In this document: piece by piece, positions 17,341 to 27,470 of the stretch
How positions within the stretch are numbered: the stretch's first letter is position 1
Layout: every line of letters begins with the position of its first letter
Source of the DNA: Mycolicibacterium rutilum
GTDB lineage: Bacteria; Actinomycetota; Actinomycetes; Mycobacteriales; Mycobacteriaceae
Direction of reading: 5' to 3'
DNA length: 64,000 bases
Assembly: GCF_900108565.1 (NCBI RefSeq)
Contig: NZ_LT629971.1
Coordinates: forward strand, 2,232,001 to 2,296,000
Notes under the pieces: model-generated
Seen by the model: only the letters and a program-made list of their open reading frames with translations
Databases searched by the model: none
What the model was told of the DNA's origin: nothing
Translations under genes and position numbers: made by a program

Positions 17341-18600
17341 ATGGCAGCTAGCCCCCATAACCTCTGCGAGTTCATCGACGCGTCGCCCTCGCCGTTCCAC
17401 GTATGCGAGACCGCCGCGAACCGGCTCCGCGCGGCCGGTTTCCGCGAGCTGTCCGAAGCCGACGGATGGCCGACGCACGGCGACTTCTTCGTCATCCGGG
17501 CCGGCTCCCTGATCGCCTGGCGGACCGACGCCCCGAACCGCACCGGCCCGTTCCGGATCGTCGGCGCGCACACCGACAGCCCCAACCTCCGCGTCAAACA
17601 GCACCCCGACCGGTTCGTGGCCGGCTGGCAGGTCGTCGCGCTGCAGCCCTACGGCGGGGCATGGCTGAACTCGTGGCTGGACCGTGACCTCGGTGTCAGC
17701 GGCCGGCTCTCGGTGCGCAAAGACGACGGCATCGAGCACCGCCTGATCCGGATCGACGAACCGATCCTGCGGGTCCCGCAGCTGGCCATCCACCTCGCCG
17801 AGGACCGCAAGGCCGTCGAACTCAACCCGCAACGCCACGTCAACGCGGTATGGGGGACCGGCGGCGGGTCCCGCTCGTTCCTCGACTTCGTCGCCGGGCA
17901 CGCCGGGGTCGCGGCCAATGACGTGCTCGGGGCGGACCTGATGACCCACGACCTGACGCCGTCGCGGCTCGTCGGCGCCGAACGTGATCTGGTCAGCGCC
18001 CCGCGGCTGGACAACCAGGCCACCTGCTACGCCGGGCTGGAGGCGTTTCTGACCGCCGCGCCCGAACGGTTCCTGCCGGTGCTGGTGCTGTTCGACCATG
18101 AGGAGGTCGGTTCGCAGTCCGACCACGGTGCGCAGTCCGATCTGCTGCTGACTGTCCTCGAGCGCATCACGCTGGCCCAGGGCGGCGGCCGCGAGGAGTT
18201 CCTGCGCCGGCTGCCCGACTCGATGGTCGCCTCCGGCGACATGGCGCACGCCACGCACCCCAACTACCCGGACCGCCACGAGCCCGGGCACCTCATCGAG
18301 GTCAACGGCGGACCGGTGCTCAAGGTGCAGCCGAACCTGCGCTACGCCACCGACGGCCGCACCGCCGCGGCGTTCGCGCTGGCCTGCGCGCAGGCCGGGG
18401 TGCCGCTACAGCGCTACGAGCACCGCGCCGACCTGCCGTGCGGGTCGACCGTCGGGCCGATGACCGCCGCGCGCACCGGCATCCCGACCGTCGACGTCGG
18501 CGCACCGCAGCTGGCGATGCACTCCGCGCGCGAGGTGATGGGCGCCGCGGACGTCGCCGCCTACGCCGCCGCGCTCGCGGCTTTTCTGTCACCGCGATGA
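17341..18600 (+). CDS. pepC: M18-family aspartyl aminopeptidase
   Basis: 419 aa, dinuclear zinc aminopeptidase. Metal and catalytic motifs are [13 protein letters not shown] (His/Asp), [13 protein letters not shown] (Glu-Glu), [17 protein letters not shown] and the C-terminal LAMHSARE His. It removes N-terminal acidic residues from peptides in the cytosol. It matches Rv0800. It is divergent from the DyP/encapsulin operon, with 50 bp between starts. Confidence 0.93.
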   Translation: MAASPHNLCEFIDASPSPFHVCETAANRLRAAGFRELSEADGWPTHGDFFVIRAGSLIAWRTDAPNRTGPFRIVGAHTDSPNLRVKQHPDRFVAGWQVVALQPYGGAWLNSWLDRDLGVSGRLSVRKDDGIEHRLIRIDEPILRVPQLAIHLAEDRKAVELNPQRHVNAVWGTGGGSRSFLDFVAGHAGVAANDVLGADLMTHDLTPSRLVGAERDLVSAPRLDNQATCYAGLEAFLTAAPERFLPVLVLFDHEEVGSQSDHGAQSDLLLTVLERITLAQGGGREEFLRRLPDSMVASGDMAHATHPNYPDRHEPGHLIEVNGGPVLKVQPNLRYATDGRTAAAFALACAQAGVPLQRYEHRADLPCGSTVGPMTAARTGIPTVDVGAPQLAMHSAREVMGAADVAAYAAALAAFLSPR

Positions 18601-18615
18601 TCTAGGGTCGGCGCC

Positions 18616-18969
18616 ATGACCCTCGCCGCCGTGAACATCACCGTCGACACCACCGACCCCGACACGCTCGCCCAGTGGTGGGCCACCGCCCTGGGCGGGC
18701 AGCTGAACCCTTTGGCGCCAGGCTTTTTCGTGATCGTCGATCTGCCGAACGGTCCCGGGTTGGCCTTCCAGAAGGTCGACGACCCGACACCCGGCAAGAA
18801 CCGTGTGCACCTGGACTTCGGTGCCGCCGACGTCGGGGCCGAAGTCGAACGCCTCGTCGGACTCGGCGCCACCGAGACCGGCAGGCACAGCATGGGCGAC
18901 TTCGCCTGGGTGGTGCTGGCCGACCCCGACGGCAACGCGTTCTGCGTCGCACCCGCCGATCATCCCTAG
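18616..18969 (+). CDS. VOC-superfamily (glyoxalase-like) protein
   Basis: 117 aa with the paired beta-alpha-beta-beta-beta layout: VNITVDTTDPDTLAQWWATALG, then VHLDFGAADVGAEVERLVGLGA and WVVLADPDGNAFCV. It is a small metal-binding-fold protein corresponding to Rv0801; reaction unknown. TAGGGT lies seven bases before ATG 18616, suggesting its own leaderless promoter after pepC. Confidence 0.8.
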   Translation: MTLAAVNITVDTTDPDTLAQWWATALGGQLNPLAPGFFVIVDLPNGPGLAFQKVDDPTPGKNRVHLDFGAADVGAEVERLVGLGATETGRHSMGDFAWVVLADPDGNAFCVAPADHP

Positions 18970-19005
18970 CGGCACCCGGTAGCGGCCGCTGGAAAGATCA
19001 GCGGC

Positions 19006-20214
19006 GTGCTGCTCTCACTGATCGCGGTCTCCGCGGTGCTGGCCGCCTGGGCGCTGGGTGCCAAGCACCTGGAGCGGTGGCGGCTGACCGCGCCCATGGT
19101 GCTGGTGCTGGCGGGCATCGCGGTCGGTTTCACCACCCGCGACGGGCTCGCCGAATCGCTGAACACCGAGGTCGCCCAGCACATCGCCGAGATCATCCTG
19201 GCGATCCTGCTTTTCGTCGACGCCACCGACATCCGCGGCGGGCTGTTCGGCCGCGAACCGCGCGCCGCGATGCGGGTGCTGTTCATCGCGATGCCGCTGA
19301 GCCTGGCCGCAGCCGTGGCGCTCGGGTTGTGGCTGCTGCCCGGGGTTCCATGGGCGGTGCTGCTGGTGCTCGCCTGCATCGTGGTGCCGACCGACTTTGC
19401 GCCTGCCGCGTCGATCCTGCGCGACCACCGCGTGCCCGAGCGGGTGCGCGACGTGCTCAACGTCGAAGCCGGCTACAACGACGGCATCATCTCGCCGCTG
19501 TTCATCTTCGCGCTGGCTCTCGCCGGCGACCGGTCGCACGCCGCGACGCCGATGGAGGCGCTCGCGTCGGCCCTGCCGCAGGCCGTCAAGGCGATCCTGG
19601 TGGGTCTGGCGGTCGGCGCGGTGCTCGCGCTGCTGACCAACCTGGCCGAGCGACGCGGCGCGATGACCGACCGCAGCAAGCGGATGATCCTGGTCGCCGC
19701 GCCGGTGCTGGCCTTCGGGCTGAGTTCGGCGGTCGACGGCAACGGGTTCGTCGCCGCGTTCGTCTGCGGCATCGCGTTCCACTATCTGCGGCGGTCGCCG
19801 TCGATTCACGACGAGCTCGCGCTGGTCGACGACATCGGCTACCTGCTCACCGTGGTGATGTGGTTCGTCATCGGCGCGACGGCGGTGCTGGCGCTGACGC
19901 TCGGCGTGACCTGGTCGATGGTGCTGTACTGCCTGCTCGCGCTGACGGTCGTGCGGCTCCTGCCGACGCTGCTCGCGCTGCTCGGATCACCGTTCTCCTG
20001 GCCGGAGCGGGTGCTGGTCGGCTGGCTCGGGCCGCGCGGCACCACGTCGATCGTGTTCGGCCTGCTGGCGTTCAACGTGCTGACCGGCGCGGCGGAGGCC
20101 GAGGTGCTGTTGATCATGGTGCTGGTGGTGCTGGGCAGCGTCGTCGTGCACGGCGCGACGGCGCCCGCGGCGGCACACGCGTTCAGCAGGTCGCAACCTA
20201 GACTGTCCTCGTGA
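19006..20214 (+). CDS. Cation:proton antiporter (CPA1/NhaP type)
   Basis: 402 aa with about 11-12 hydrophobic segments. [13 protein letters not shown] and [19 protein letters not shown] correspond to the conserved ion-binding helices (the ND pair in NDG) of Na+/H+ exchangers; [16 protein letters not shown] near the end is also characteristic. It would exchange Na+ or K+ for H+ across the cytoplasmic membrane. GTG 19006 begins the first membrane helix. Its stop overlaps the purL start by 4 bp. Confidence 0.85.
   Translation: MLLSLIAVSAVLAAWALGAKHLERWRLTAPMVLVLAGIAVGFTTRDGLAESLNTEVAQHIAEIILAILLFVDATDIRGGLFGREPRAAMRVLFIAMPLSLAAAVALGLWLLPGVPWAVLLVLACIVVPTDFAPAASILRDHRVPERVRDVLNVEAGYNDGIISPLFIFALALAGDRSHAATPMEALASALPQAVKAILVGLAVGAVLALLTNLAERRGAMTDRSKRMILVAAPVLAFGLSSAVDGNGFVAAFVCGIAFHYLRRSPSIHDELALVDDIGYLLTVVMWFVIGATAVLALTLGVTWSMVLYCLLALTVVRLLPTLLALLGSPFSWPERVLVGWLGPRGTTSIVFGLLAFNVLTGAAEAEVLLIMVLVVLGSVVVHGATAPAAAHAFSRSQPRLSS
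20199..20204 (+). promoter_or_regulatory. -10 hexamer, putative leaderless purL promoter
   Basis: TAGACT, six bases, then GTG 20211, lying inside the end of the antiporter gene. Confidence 0.5.
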
Positions 20215-22520
20215 CGTCGGAGCTCACTTCCCAGACAGACACCGTCGAGCGGGCCGCCGCCACCCCCGATCAGCCGCAACCGTTCCGCGAACTCGGCCTC
20301 AAGGACGACGAGTACCAGCGCATCCGCGAGATCCTCGGCCGCAGGCCCACCGACGCCGAACTGGCGATGTACTCGGTGATGTGGAGCGAGCACTGCTCCT
20401 ACAAGTCCTCGAAGGTGCATCTGCGCTACTTCGGCGAGACCACCACCGAGGAGATGCGCAAGACCATGCTGGCCGGCATCGGGGAGAACGCCGGCGTCGT
20501 CGACATCGGTGACGGCTGGGCGGCGACGTTCAAGGTCGAGTCGCACAACCACCCCTCCTACATCGAGCCGTACCAGGGCGCGGCCACCGGCGTCGGCGGC
20601 ATCGTGCGCGACATCATGGCGATGGGCGCGCGGCCGGTCGCGGTGATGGACCAGTTGCGGTTCGGTGCGGCCGACGCGCCCGACACCCGCCGCGTCGTCG
20701 ACGGCGTGGTGCGCGGTATCGGCGGCTACGGCAACTCGCTGGGGCTGCCCAACATCGGCGGCGAGACCGTGTTCGACGCGTCCTACGGCGGCAACCCGTT
20801 GGTCAACGCGCTGTGCGTCGGCGTGCTGCGCAAGGAGGATCTGCACCTGGCGTTCGCGTCCGGCACCGGCAACAAGATCATCCTGTTCGGCGCGCGCACC
20901 GGCCTCGACGGCATCGGCGGCGTGAGCGTGCTGGCGTCGGAGACGTTCGGCGGCGACGAGGGATCGGGCCCCGGCCGCAAGAAGCTGCCCAGCGTGCAGG
21001 TCGGCGACCCGTTCATGGAGAAGGTGCTCATCGAGTGCTGCCTCGAGTTGTACGCCGCCGATCTGGTGGTCGGCATCCAGGACCTCGGCGGGGCCGGATT
21101 GTCCTGTGCCACATCAGAGTTGGCATCGGCCGGCGACGGCGGCATGCGCATCGAGCTGGACGCCGTTCCGCTGCGGGCGGCGAACATGACCCCGGCGGAG
21201 ATCCTGTCGAGCGAATCGCAGGAACGCATGTGCGCGGTGGTCACGCCGGACAACGTCGACAAGTTCCTCGCGGTCTGCCGCAAGTGGGAGGTGCTGGCCA
21301 CCGTGATCGGTGAGGTCACCGACGGCGACCGGCTGCAGATCACCTGGCACGGCGAGACCGTCGTCGATGTGCCGCCCCGCACGGTCGCGCACGAAGGCCC
21401 GGTCTACCAGCGCCCAGTGCAGCGACCCGAGACGCAGGACGCGCTGAACGCCGACACCTCGGCGAAGCTGCCACGCCCGCAGACCGGCGCCGAACTCAAG
21501 GCGACTCTGCTTGCGCTGCTGGGCAGTCCGCATCTGTGCAGCCGCGCGTTCATCACCGAACAGTACGACCGCTACGTGCGGGGCAACACGGTGCTGGCCG
21601 AGGCCGCCGACGGTGGCGTGCTGCGGGTCGACGAGACCACCGGCCGGGGCATCGCGATCTCGACCGACGCGTCGGGCCGCTACACCGCGCTCGACCCGTA
21701 CACCGGGGCGCAGCTGGCGCTCGCCGAGGCGTACCGCAACGTCGCGGTGACCGGCGCGACCCCGGTCGCGGTCACCAACTGCCTGAACTTCGGCTCCCCG
21801 GAGGACCCCGGGGTGATGTGGCAGTTCAGCCAGGCCGTCCGTGGTCTGGCGGATGGTGCTGCCGCGCTGGGTATTCCGGTCACCGGCGGCAACGTCAGCT
21901 TCTACAACCAGACCGGCACCACCGCGATCCTGCCGACGCCCGTCGTGGGTGTGCTCGGGGTGATCGACGACGTCAAGCGCCGCATCCCCACCGGCTTCGG
22001 CGACGAACCGGGCGAGACGTTGCTGCTGCTCGGCGACACCCGCGACGAGTTCGACGGGTCCATCTGGGCGCAGGTGACCGCCGACCACCTCGGCGGCGTG
22101 CCGCCGAAGGTGGACCTCGCCCGCGAGAAGCTGCTCGCCGACGTGCTGACTTCGGCCTCGCGCGATGGGCTGGTCTCGGCCGCCCACGACCTGTCCGAGG
22201 GCGGCCTGATCCAGGCCGTGGTGGAGGCGGCGTTGCGCGGCGAAACCGGTTGCCGCATCGTGCTTCCCGAAGATTGGCAAGAAGGCACAGCCCCGTTCAC
22301 CTTCTTGTTCTCCGAGTCGGCGGGCCGGGTGCTGGTCGCCGTGCCCCGCACCGAGGAGAGCCGGTTCCGTGCCATGTGCGAGGCCAGGGGACTGCCGGCC
22401 ACGCGGATCGGCGTGGTCGACGCCGCCAGCGACGCCGTCGAGGTGCAGGGCCAGTTCACCGTCACGCTGGAGGACCTGAGAAACACGTCGGAGGGCGTGC
22501 TTCCCGGGTTGTTCGGGTGA
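20211..22520 (+). CDS. purL: FGAM synthase large subunit PurL
   Basis: 769 aa, the small actinobacterial/Bacillus type of PurL that needs PurS and Pur[14 protein letters not shown], the ATP/Mg site [34 protein letters not shown] and [15 protein letters not shown] are diagnostic; a second AIRS-like half includes [13 protein letters not shown] and [15 protein letters not shown]. It converts FGAR to FGAM using ATP and channelled ammonia. It starts inside the antiporter stop but has its own -10 hexamer. A GTGA overlap couples it to the next gene. Confidence 0.97.
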   Translation: MTSELTSQTDTVERAAATPDQPQPFRELGLKDDEYQRIREILGRRPTDAELAMYSVMWSEHCSYKSSKVHLRYFGETTTEEMRKTMLAGIGENAGVVDIGDGWAATFKVESHNHPSYIEPYQGAATGVGGIVRDIMAMGARPVAVMDQLRFGAADAPDTRRVVDGVVRGIGGYGNSLGLPNIGGETVFDASYGGNPLVNALCVGVLRKEDLHLAFASGTGNKIILFGARTGLDGIGGVSVLASETFGGDEGSGPGRKKLPSVQVGDPFMEKVLIECCLELYAADLVVGIQDLGGAGLSCATSELASAGDGGMRIELDAVPLRAANMTPAEILSSESQERMCAVVTPDNVDKFLAVCRKWEVLATVIGEVTDGDRLQITWHGETVVDVPPRTVAHEGPVYQRPVQRPETQDALNADTSAKLPRPQTGAELKATLLALLGSPHLCSRAFITEQYDRYVRGNTVLAEAADGGVLRVDETTGRGIAISTDASGRYTALDPYTGAQLALAEAYRNVAVTGATPVAVTNCLNFGSPEDPGVMWQFSQAVRGLADGAAALGIPVTGGNVSFYNQTGTTAILPTPVVGVLGVIDDVKRRIPTGFGDEPGETLLLLGDTRDEFDGSIWAQVTADHLGGVPPKVDLAREKLLADVLTSASRDGLVSAAHDLSEGGLIQAVVEAALRGETGCRIVLPEDWQEGTAPFTFLFSESAGRVLVAVPRTEESRFRAMCEARGLPATRIGVVDAASDAVEVQGQFTVTLEDLRNTSEGVLPGLFG

Positions 22521-24241
22521 GTGGGCACACCACACAACGACATTCGCTATACGCCTGGGCGTGGAGCCTGGTCCGACTCGACTTCGTCGGGATGGCTTTC
22601 GGCGCGCTGTTCTTCTGCCTGTCACTGACCCCGTCACTGCTGCCGCGGGACTGGTTGTTCGCCGGCCTGATCGGCGGCATCAACGCCGCGATCGGCTACG
22701 GCATCGGCGTGTTCGCCGGACGGATGTTGCGCCGCTTCGTCTTACGGCGCCGCCCTTGGTGGCCGCCGTCGAGAACCGTGCTGACGGTGCTCAAGACCGC
22801 CGCGGTCGCGGGATCGATCGGCGCCAGCGTGCTGATGCTGGTCCCGGCGGCTGCCTGGCAGCGGCAGGTGTCGTCGGTGATGGGCATGGAAGGCCCCGCC
22901 ACCCTCGGATACCTGCGCACGCTGATCGTGGCCCTGCTGGTCGGCGCGGTGTGCGTGGCGATCACCCGCCTGCTGATCGACCTCATCAAAACCATGGCCC
23001 GCTACCTGATCCGGCGCTGGCGACTGCACGACGAGGTCGCGTTGTTCATCGGGACCGCCATCGTCGTCGTCCTGGCGATCACCCTGATCAACGGCGTGCT
23101 GGTGCGCGGCTTCCTGGCCGGGGCCAACCGGGTGTTCCAGCCGCAGAACACCACCACCGCCGAAGGTGTCGTCCAGCCGCTCGCACCGGAAAGATCCGGC
23201 AGCCCAGCATCTTTCGCCGCCTGGGACACGCTGGGATTTCAGGGCCGGAACTTCGTGGCCAGCGGGCCGAGCGCCGAGGAACTGACCGAGATCAACGGCA
23301 CCCCGGCCGAGGAGCCGATCCGGGTGTACGTGGGGTTGCAGACCGCCGAGACCGACGAGCAGCGCATGGCAGTACTGCTGTCCGAACTCGAGCGCACCGG
23401 CGCGTTCGACCGCGAACTGCTGGTGATCGTCCCGACGACGGGCACCGGCTGGATCAATCCGGTGGCGGCCCGCGCGCTGGAGATGATGTACAACGGCGAC
23501 ACGGCGCTGGTCGGTGCGCAGTACTCGTTTCTGCCGAGTTGGATCTCCTTCCTCGGCGACCAGCAGAAGTCGATGGAATCCGGCCGCATGATGATCGACG
23601 CGATTCATCAACGCTGGGAACAGCTTCCGCCGGACCGCCGCCCGAAGCTGGTGCTCTACGGCGAGAGTCTGGGCTCGATGGCCGGCCAGGGCGCCTTCGA
23701 CTGGCTGCCCGACATCTCGCGGATGGGGTTCTCGTCGGTGCTGTGGGTGGGTCCGCCGAACGCCAGCCCGCTGTGGAAGGCGATCACCGAACGGCGCGAT
23801 CCGGGCACACCGGAGGTCGAACCGCGCTACGACAACGGCCGCACCGTGCGGTTCTCGCAGGGCAACGATTCGGCGGAGATCGCCGCCGACACCGCCGCGC
23901 CGTGGCAGGGCACCCGCGTGCTGTTCCTGCAACACTCGTCGGATCCGATCGTGTGGTGGTCACAGGATCTGCTGTTCAACCGGCCGGACTGGCTGCGCGA
24001 ACCGCCCGGCCGGGACCGCACGAGTTCCATGCGGTGGTATCCGATCGTGACGTTCTGGCAGGTCGCCGCCGACATGACGAACGCGAGTTCGGTGCCGGGC
24101 GGGCACGGCCACAACTACGGCGATTTCGTGCTCGACGGCTGGGCCGCCGTCGCACCACCTGCCGGCTGGACTCCCGAGGACACCGAACGCATCCGCATCG
24201 CCCTGCAGAAGACCGAAGCCGAGAACGGACCCGAATACTGA
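22517..24241 (+). CDS. Integral-membrane alpha/beta-hydrolase (Abhydrolase_9 family)
   Basis: 574 aa from GTG 22517, overlapping the purL stop. The N-terminal half has several membrane segments ([55 protein letters not shown]). The C-terminal half is an alpha/beta-hydrolase domain with [14 protein letters not shown], the nucleophile elbow [11 protein letters not shown] and a late [11 protein letters not shown]is. This two-part arrangement is a known actinobacterial family (Abhydrolase_9_N plus Abhydrolase_9). The active site probably lies on one face of the membrane; substrate unknown. It forms a coupled run with the two genes that follow. Confidence 0.85.
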   Translation: MSGHTTQRHSLYAWAWSLVRLDFVGMAFGALFFCLSLTPSLLPRDWLFAGLIGGINAAIGYGIGVFAGRMLRRFVLRRRPWWPPSRTVLTVLKTAAVAGSIGASVLMLVPAAAWQRQVSSVMGMEGPATLGYLRTLIVALLVGAVCVAITRLLIDLIKTMARYLIRRWRLHDEVALFIGTAIVVVLAITLINGVLVRGFLAGANRVFQPQNTTTAEGVVQPLAPERSGSPASFAAWDTLGFQGRNFVASGPSAEELTEINGTPAEEPIRVYVGLQTAETDEQRMAVLLSELERTGAFDRELLVIVPTTGTGWINPVAARALEMMYNGDTALVGAQYSFLPSWISFLGDQQKSMESGRMMIDAIHQRWEQLPPDRRPKLVLYGESLGSMAGQGAFDWLPDISRMGFSSVLWVGPPNASPLWKAITERRDPGTPEVEPRYDNGRTVRFSQGNDSAEIAADTAAPWQGTRVLFLQHSSDPIVWWSQDLLFNRPDWLREPPGRDRTSSMRWYPIVTFWQVAADMTNASSVPGGHGHNYGDFVLDGWAAVAPPAGWTPEDTERIRIALQKTEAENGPEY

Positions 24242-24864
24242 TGAGAGCCACCAAATTTCGTGCCGCCGCTGTCGCCGTCGCGCTGGTCGGCTGGAGTTTC
24301 GTCGCGCCCCGGGTGCGCTTCCACCCCATCCCCAACGCGGCGCTGGGCACCGCCCTGTACGCGGCGGCCCGCCCACCGCTGGGGCTGCGCCCGCCCGCGG
24401 TGTGGTCGGGTCTGCGCCACGGCCTGGCCGCCGGCGCGGTGATCGCGCTCGGCGTCGCGGCGACGACCGCCGTTCCGTCGATGCGCCGCGGGATGGCCGC
24501 ACGCGATTTACCCCCGCACCCGGTGCGCTGGATGCTGCTCGACATCCCGCTCGGCACGGTCTGGCCCGAGGAGGTCGCCTACCGTGCCACGCTGGGGATC
24601 ACCGCCGAGTCGGCGTTTCAGCCGCCTGCCGGGCGGCTTCTGCAGGCGGTGGCGTTCGGCCTGTGGCACATCATGGACGCGCGCATCACCCGAAACCCGG
24701 TGCTGGGCACCGTGCTCGTCACCGGGGTCGGCGGTTGGGCGTTCGGCTGGCTGCACGCGCGCTCGGGCAGCCTGCTGGCGCCGATGCTCGCGCACCTGGC
24801 GACCAACGAGGCCGCCGCATTGGCCGCGCTGGCGGTCCAGCGCCGCCTAAAGTCCTCGACGTGA
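24241..24864 (+). CDS. CPBP-family intramembrane metalloprotease-like protein (Rv0804-like)
   Basis: 207 aa, mostly hydrophobic. The CPBP motifs are present: WPEEVAYRATL (Glu-Glu and Arg), FGLWHIMDAR (His) and LLAPMLAHLATNEA (His). Such proteins are intramembrane proteases of the CAAX/bacteriocin-processing class; the bacterial substrate is unknown. ATG 24241 shares one base with the upstream stop (TGATG), and its own stop overlaps the next GTG by 4 bp. Confidence 0.8.
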   Translation: MRATKFRAAAVAVALVGWSFVAPRVRFHPIPNAALGTALYAAARPPLGLRPPAVWSGLRHGLAAGAVIALGVAATTAVPSMRRGMAARDLPPHPVRWMLLDIPLGTVWPEEVAYRATLGITAESAFQPPAGRLLQAVAFGLWHIMDARITRNPVLGTVLVTGVGGWAFGWLHARSGSLLAPMLAHLATNEAAALAALAVQRRLKSST

Positions 24865-25650
24865 GCACAGACCGCGCGCAGGGCCGCGCCTTCGTCGTGA
24901 CCGGTACGTCGTCGGGGATCGGACTGGCCACGGCCAAACGCCTTCTCGCTGAGGGCGGCACGGTCGTCGGCGCCGACATCGCCGAACCGGCCGCGCCGCT
25001 CGGTGCCGGCTTCACCTTCGTCCACGCCGACATCACCGACGAGGACGCCGTCGGCGCGGTGTTCGCCGCGGTGCCCGGCCGTCTCGACGGCGTCGTGCAC
25101 TGCGCGGGCGTCGCCGGCGGCGGGCCGGTGCACCTGCTCGACCGCGCAGAGTGGGACCGGGTGATCGGGGTCAACCTCACCGGCACGTTCCTGGTCGCCA
25201 AGGCCGCGCTGGCCGCGATGATCGACCAGCCGCGGCTGGCGGGTGAACGCGGCTCGCTGGTCACACTGGCCAGCGTCGAAGGCCTGGAAGGCACCGCGGG
25301 CGGCAGCAGTTACAACGCCGCCAAAAGGCGGGGTGGTGCTGCTGACCAAGAACATCGCGCTCGACTACGGACCCAGCGGCATCCGCGCGAACGCGATCTG
25401 CCCCGGCTTCATCGACACCCCGATGCTCGACAGCGTGATGGGCCTCGACGGGATGGCGGGTCCGCTGCGGTCCATCACCGAGGAGCACGCACTGCAGCGG
25501 CGCGGCAGGCCCGACGAGATCGCCGCCGTCGCAGCGTTTCTCGTGTCCCCGGACGCATCATTCGTCACCGGCCAGGCGATCGCGGTCGACGGCGGCTACG
25601 CCGCCGGCCGAGACCACGGGGTGGTCAAACTGTTCGGCTTCCCGCAGTGA
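24861..25650 (+). pseudogene. Short-chain dehydrogenase/reductase interrupted by a 1-nt frameshift
   Basis: From GTG 24861 the frame encodes an SDR: cofactor motif VTGTSSGIGLATA, HCAGVAGGG, catalytic Ser in VTLASVEGL and SSYNAAK with Tyr and Lys. At 25323-25326 a run of four A shifts the frame. Removing one A restores [31 protein letters not shown] and [15 protein letters not shown] to TGA 25650. The 790-bp span is one base over a multiple of three; the repaired protein would be 262 aa. All catalytic residues are present, so this is either a very recent mutation or a homopolymer sequencing error. Confidence 0.8.
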
Positions 25651-25653
25651 CGG

Positions 25654-26856
25654 TCACGGGTTGATGGTGAGTTCTCCGACCTGCCGGCCCCAGACGTAGT
25701 CGATGAACATCGGCTGGCCGAGTTCGAGGTGGTTGTAGGGAGCGATGCTCGCGCCGGTGTCCATCACCAGGTACGGCGCCGGGAACAGGTCGCGGCTGAT
25801 GTCCTGCCAGCAGCCGGGCCGGCCCTCGGGGCCCCCGCGGGCGTTGACCCGCGGCAGATTGTCGGGATAGATGTAGGGATTCCCGCCGCCGGCCAGCAGG
25901 CCACCGCCGCCGGTGAGCGAATAGCCGTTGCCACCAAGGGTTTTCGCCACCCGCGGCTGAACCTCGTGGAACTTGCGGATCGAGCAGAAGATGTTGGCGC
26001 GGTACTCGTCGAGCAACTGTGACACCGGCACCAGGTCCGCCGCGCCGCGCACCAGGTACGGCCCGGCGCGTTCGAAGGTTCCGGCGGCGTCGTCGGCGAA
26101 ACCCAGCGCCTTCATCAGCGTGGCGTCGACGTCGGCGCGCTGCGCGTCGAGGGTGCTCGCGGAGGTGGCCGCGTCGCCGAGGCCGTCGAACAGATCCGGC
26201 GACGCACCGGCGTAGACGCCGGCGAGGTCGGCCAGCAGCGTCGTGTCCGCGCGGATATCGGGCATGCGCGCGTTGAGGTCACCGAGGATCTGGTTGCCGT
26301 CGAGCAGCGACCGGCCGAACCGGTCGCCCAGCCCGGTCAGCGCCTCGGCCGCGGCGGTCAGCGTCTGGTTGAGCTTGATCGGGTCGACCTGTTCGGCGAG
26401 CGCGGTGACGGTTTCGAAGACGGTGTTGAACTCGGTCGTCACGGCGACCGCCTGGATCACGTCGCCGGGGGCGATCCGTTGCGGCGACGCGTCGGCGGGC
26501 GAAGTGAACGAGATGTACTTGTTGCCGAACACCGTGGTGGCACGGATCTCGGCGGTCACGTTGGCCGGGATGCGGTCCAGGTAGCGCGGGTCGACGTCGA
26601 GGGTGAGCCGGGCGCGGTCGTCGTCGCCGCCGGCGACCGCGATCCGCCCGACGCGGCCGATCTCCACGCCGTTGAAGGTGACCTTCGCGCCCGGTTCGAC
26701 GACGAGCCCGGCGCGCGCCGACAGCAAAGTCACCTGGGTCTTGGTCGCGAGCTCGCCGCGGAACTGCAGATAGATCAGCACGGCCGCCACCACCGCGATG
26801 ATCACGAACACCGCGCCCGCCGCTTTGTACGGCGGTTTGTGGCGATCGACGAACAC
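25654..26856 (-). CDS. MCE-family lipid-transport protein, orphan
   Basis: 400 aa. An N-terminal signal-anchor (AAGAVFVIIAVVAAVLIYLQ) is followed by the MCE domain (VTLLSARAGLVVEPGAKVTF, NGVEIGRVGRI, FGNKYISFTSP) and a long helical region ending in a Pro/Gly-rich, PYIYPDNLPRVNARGG-type tail. MCE proteins form periplasm-spanning tunnels with YrbE permeases for sterol or lipid import. Normally six occur in one operon; here a single MceA-like gene stands alone with no yrbE. TACTGT lies six bases before GTG 26856 on the minus strand, suggesting a leaderless mRNA overlapping the divergent promoter. Confidence 0.85.
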   Translation of the reverse strand: MFVDRHKPPYKAAGAVFVIIAVVAAVLIYLQFRGELATKTQVTLLSARAGLVVEPGAKVTFNGVEIGRVGRIAVAGGDDDRARLTLDVDPRYLDRIPANVTAEIRATTVFGNKYISFTSPADASPQRIAPGDVIQAVAVTTEFNTVFETVTALAEQVDPIKLNQTLTAAAEALTGLGDRFGRSLLDGNQILGDLNARMPDIRADTTLLADLAGVYAGASPDLFDGLGDAATSASTLDAQRADVDATLMKALGFADDAAGTFERAGPYLVRGAADLVPVSQLLDEYRANIFCSIRKFHEVQPRVAKTLGGNGYSLTGGGGLLAGGGNPYIYPDNLPRVNARGGPEGRPGCWQDISRDLFPAPYLVMDTGASIAPYNHLELGQPMFIDYVWGRQVGELTINP

Positions 26857-26872
26857 TTTGAGACAGTAAGGT

Positions 26873-27259
26873 ATGCCCGCCCGTCATGGTGCCGATCCGG
26901 TGAAGACCCGCGCCGCGGTGCTGGCGGTCGCCGACTGGCTGCGCGACCCGCAGCAACCCGAGCCGGCACGCCCCGCGATCGCCGACGCGGTCCGGCTGAC
27001 CGCCCGCACGCTCGCGGCCGTCGCCCCCGGTTCCAGTGTCGAGGTGCGGGTGCCGCCGTTCATCGCCGTGCAGTGCATCGAAGGGCCCGCGCATCGGCGC
27101 GGAAACCCGCCCAATGTGGTGGAGACGGACCCGCGGACGTGGCTGCTGCTCGCCACCGGGCTGCTGTCGCTCGACGACGCTGCGGACCGGGTCGCGCTGT
27201 CGGGGTCGCGTGCCGCCGAGATCGGGTCCTGGCTGCCGCTGGTCGAGCTGGAGGGTTAG
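26873..27259 (+). CDS. Sterol-carrier-fold family protein (Rv0807-like)
   Basis: 128 aa, no signal peptide. TRAAVLAVADWLRDP, EVRVPPFIAVQCIEGP, VVETDPRTWLLLATGLLS and the RAAEIGSWLPLVEL end fit the small mycobacterial sterol-carrier-like proteins found just upstream of purF. It may bind a lipid or play an unrecognised role linked to purine synthesis. ATG 26873 abuts a -10-like TAAGGT, so a transcript starting downstream and using GTG 26900 is possible. Confidence 0.65.
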   Translation: MPARHGADPVKTRAAVLAVADWLRDPQQPEPARPAIADAVRLTARTLAAVAPGSSVEVRVPPFIAVQCIEGPAHRRGNPPNVVETDPRTWLLLATGLLSLDDAADRVALSGSRAAEIGSWLPLVELEG

Positions 27260-27280
27260 CTTCGCCACACGCCCCCCACG

Positions 27281-27335
27281 TGCGATTTCGGTGCACCAGC
27301 GATCGTTGACCGATCGGAAGCGCACCGAAATCGCA
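27281..27335. repeat. 55-bp palindromic intergenic element, copy B
   Basis: Perfect 14-bp arms (TGCGATTTCGGTGC at 27281-27294 and its complement at 27322-27335) surround a 27-base centre containing TGACCGATCGG. Total length and outer octamers equal copy A at 3701-3755; the centres align with about 7 differences in 22. It lies 21 bp after the stop at 27259 and could act as a terminator stem. Confidence 0.75.
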
Positions 27336-27425
27336 GGGTAGGGCAGGAAATGAACGGCTGCCGTGCGGTGTTGAACCGGCTCGACGACACTTTCCGCGAA
27401 TTCCGTCCTCGACCTGCGTTGCCCG

Positions 27426-27431
27426 TAGACT
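27426..27431 (+). promoter_or_regulatory. Possible -10 hexamer of the purF promoter
   Basis: TAGACT occurs 39 bases before GTG 27471, leaving a ~30-nt leader that contains GGGAGCAG as a possible ribosome binding site. Unlike purC, S, L and M this would be a leadered transcript. Confidence 0.35.
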
Positions 27432-27470
27432 GAGGCGGTCTACCCACCTCGCCATGGGAGCAGCCATACC

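Noticed and set aside
21114..22637. 507-codon minus-strand frame opposite purL
   Set aside because: An antisense shadow of an unambiguous purL; composition is biased and no motif is seen.
27336..27470. Purine riboswitch ahead of purF
   Set aside because: No conserved purine-aptamer core or paired P1/P2/P3 arrangement could be recognised in the short leader.
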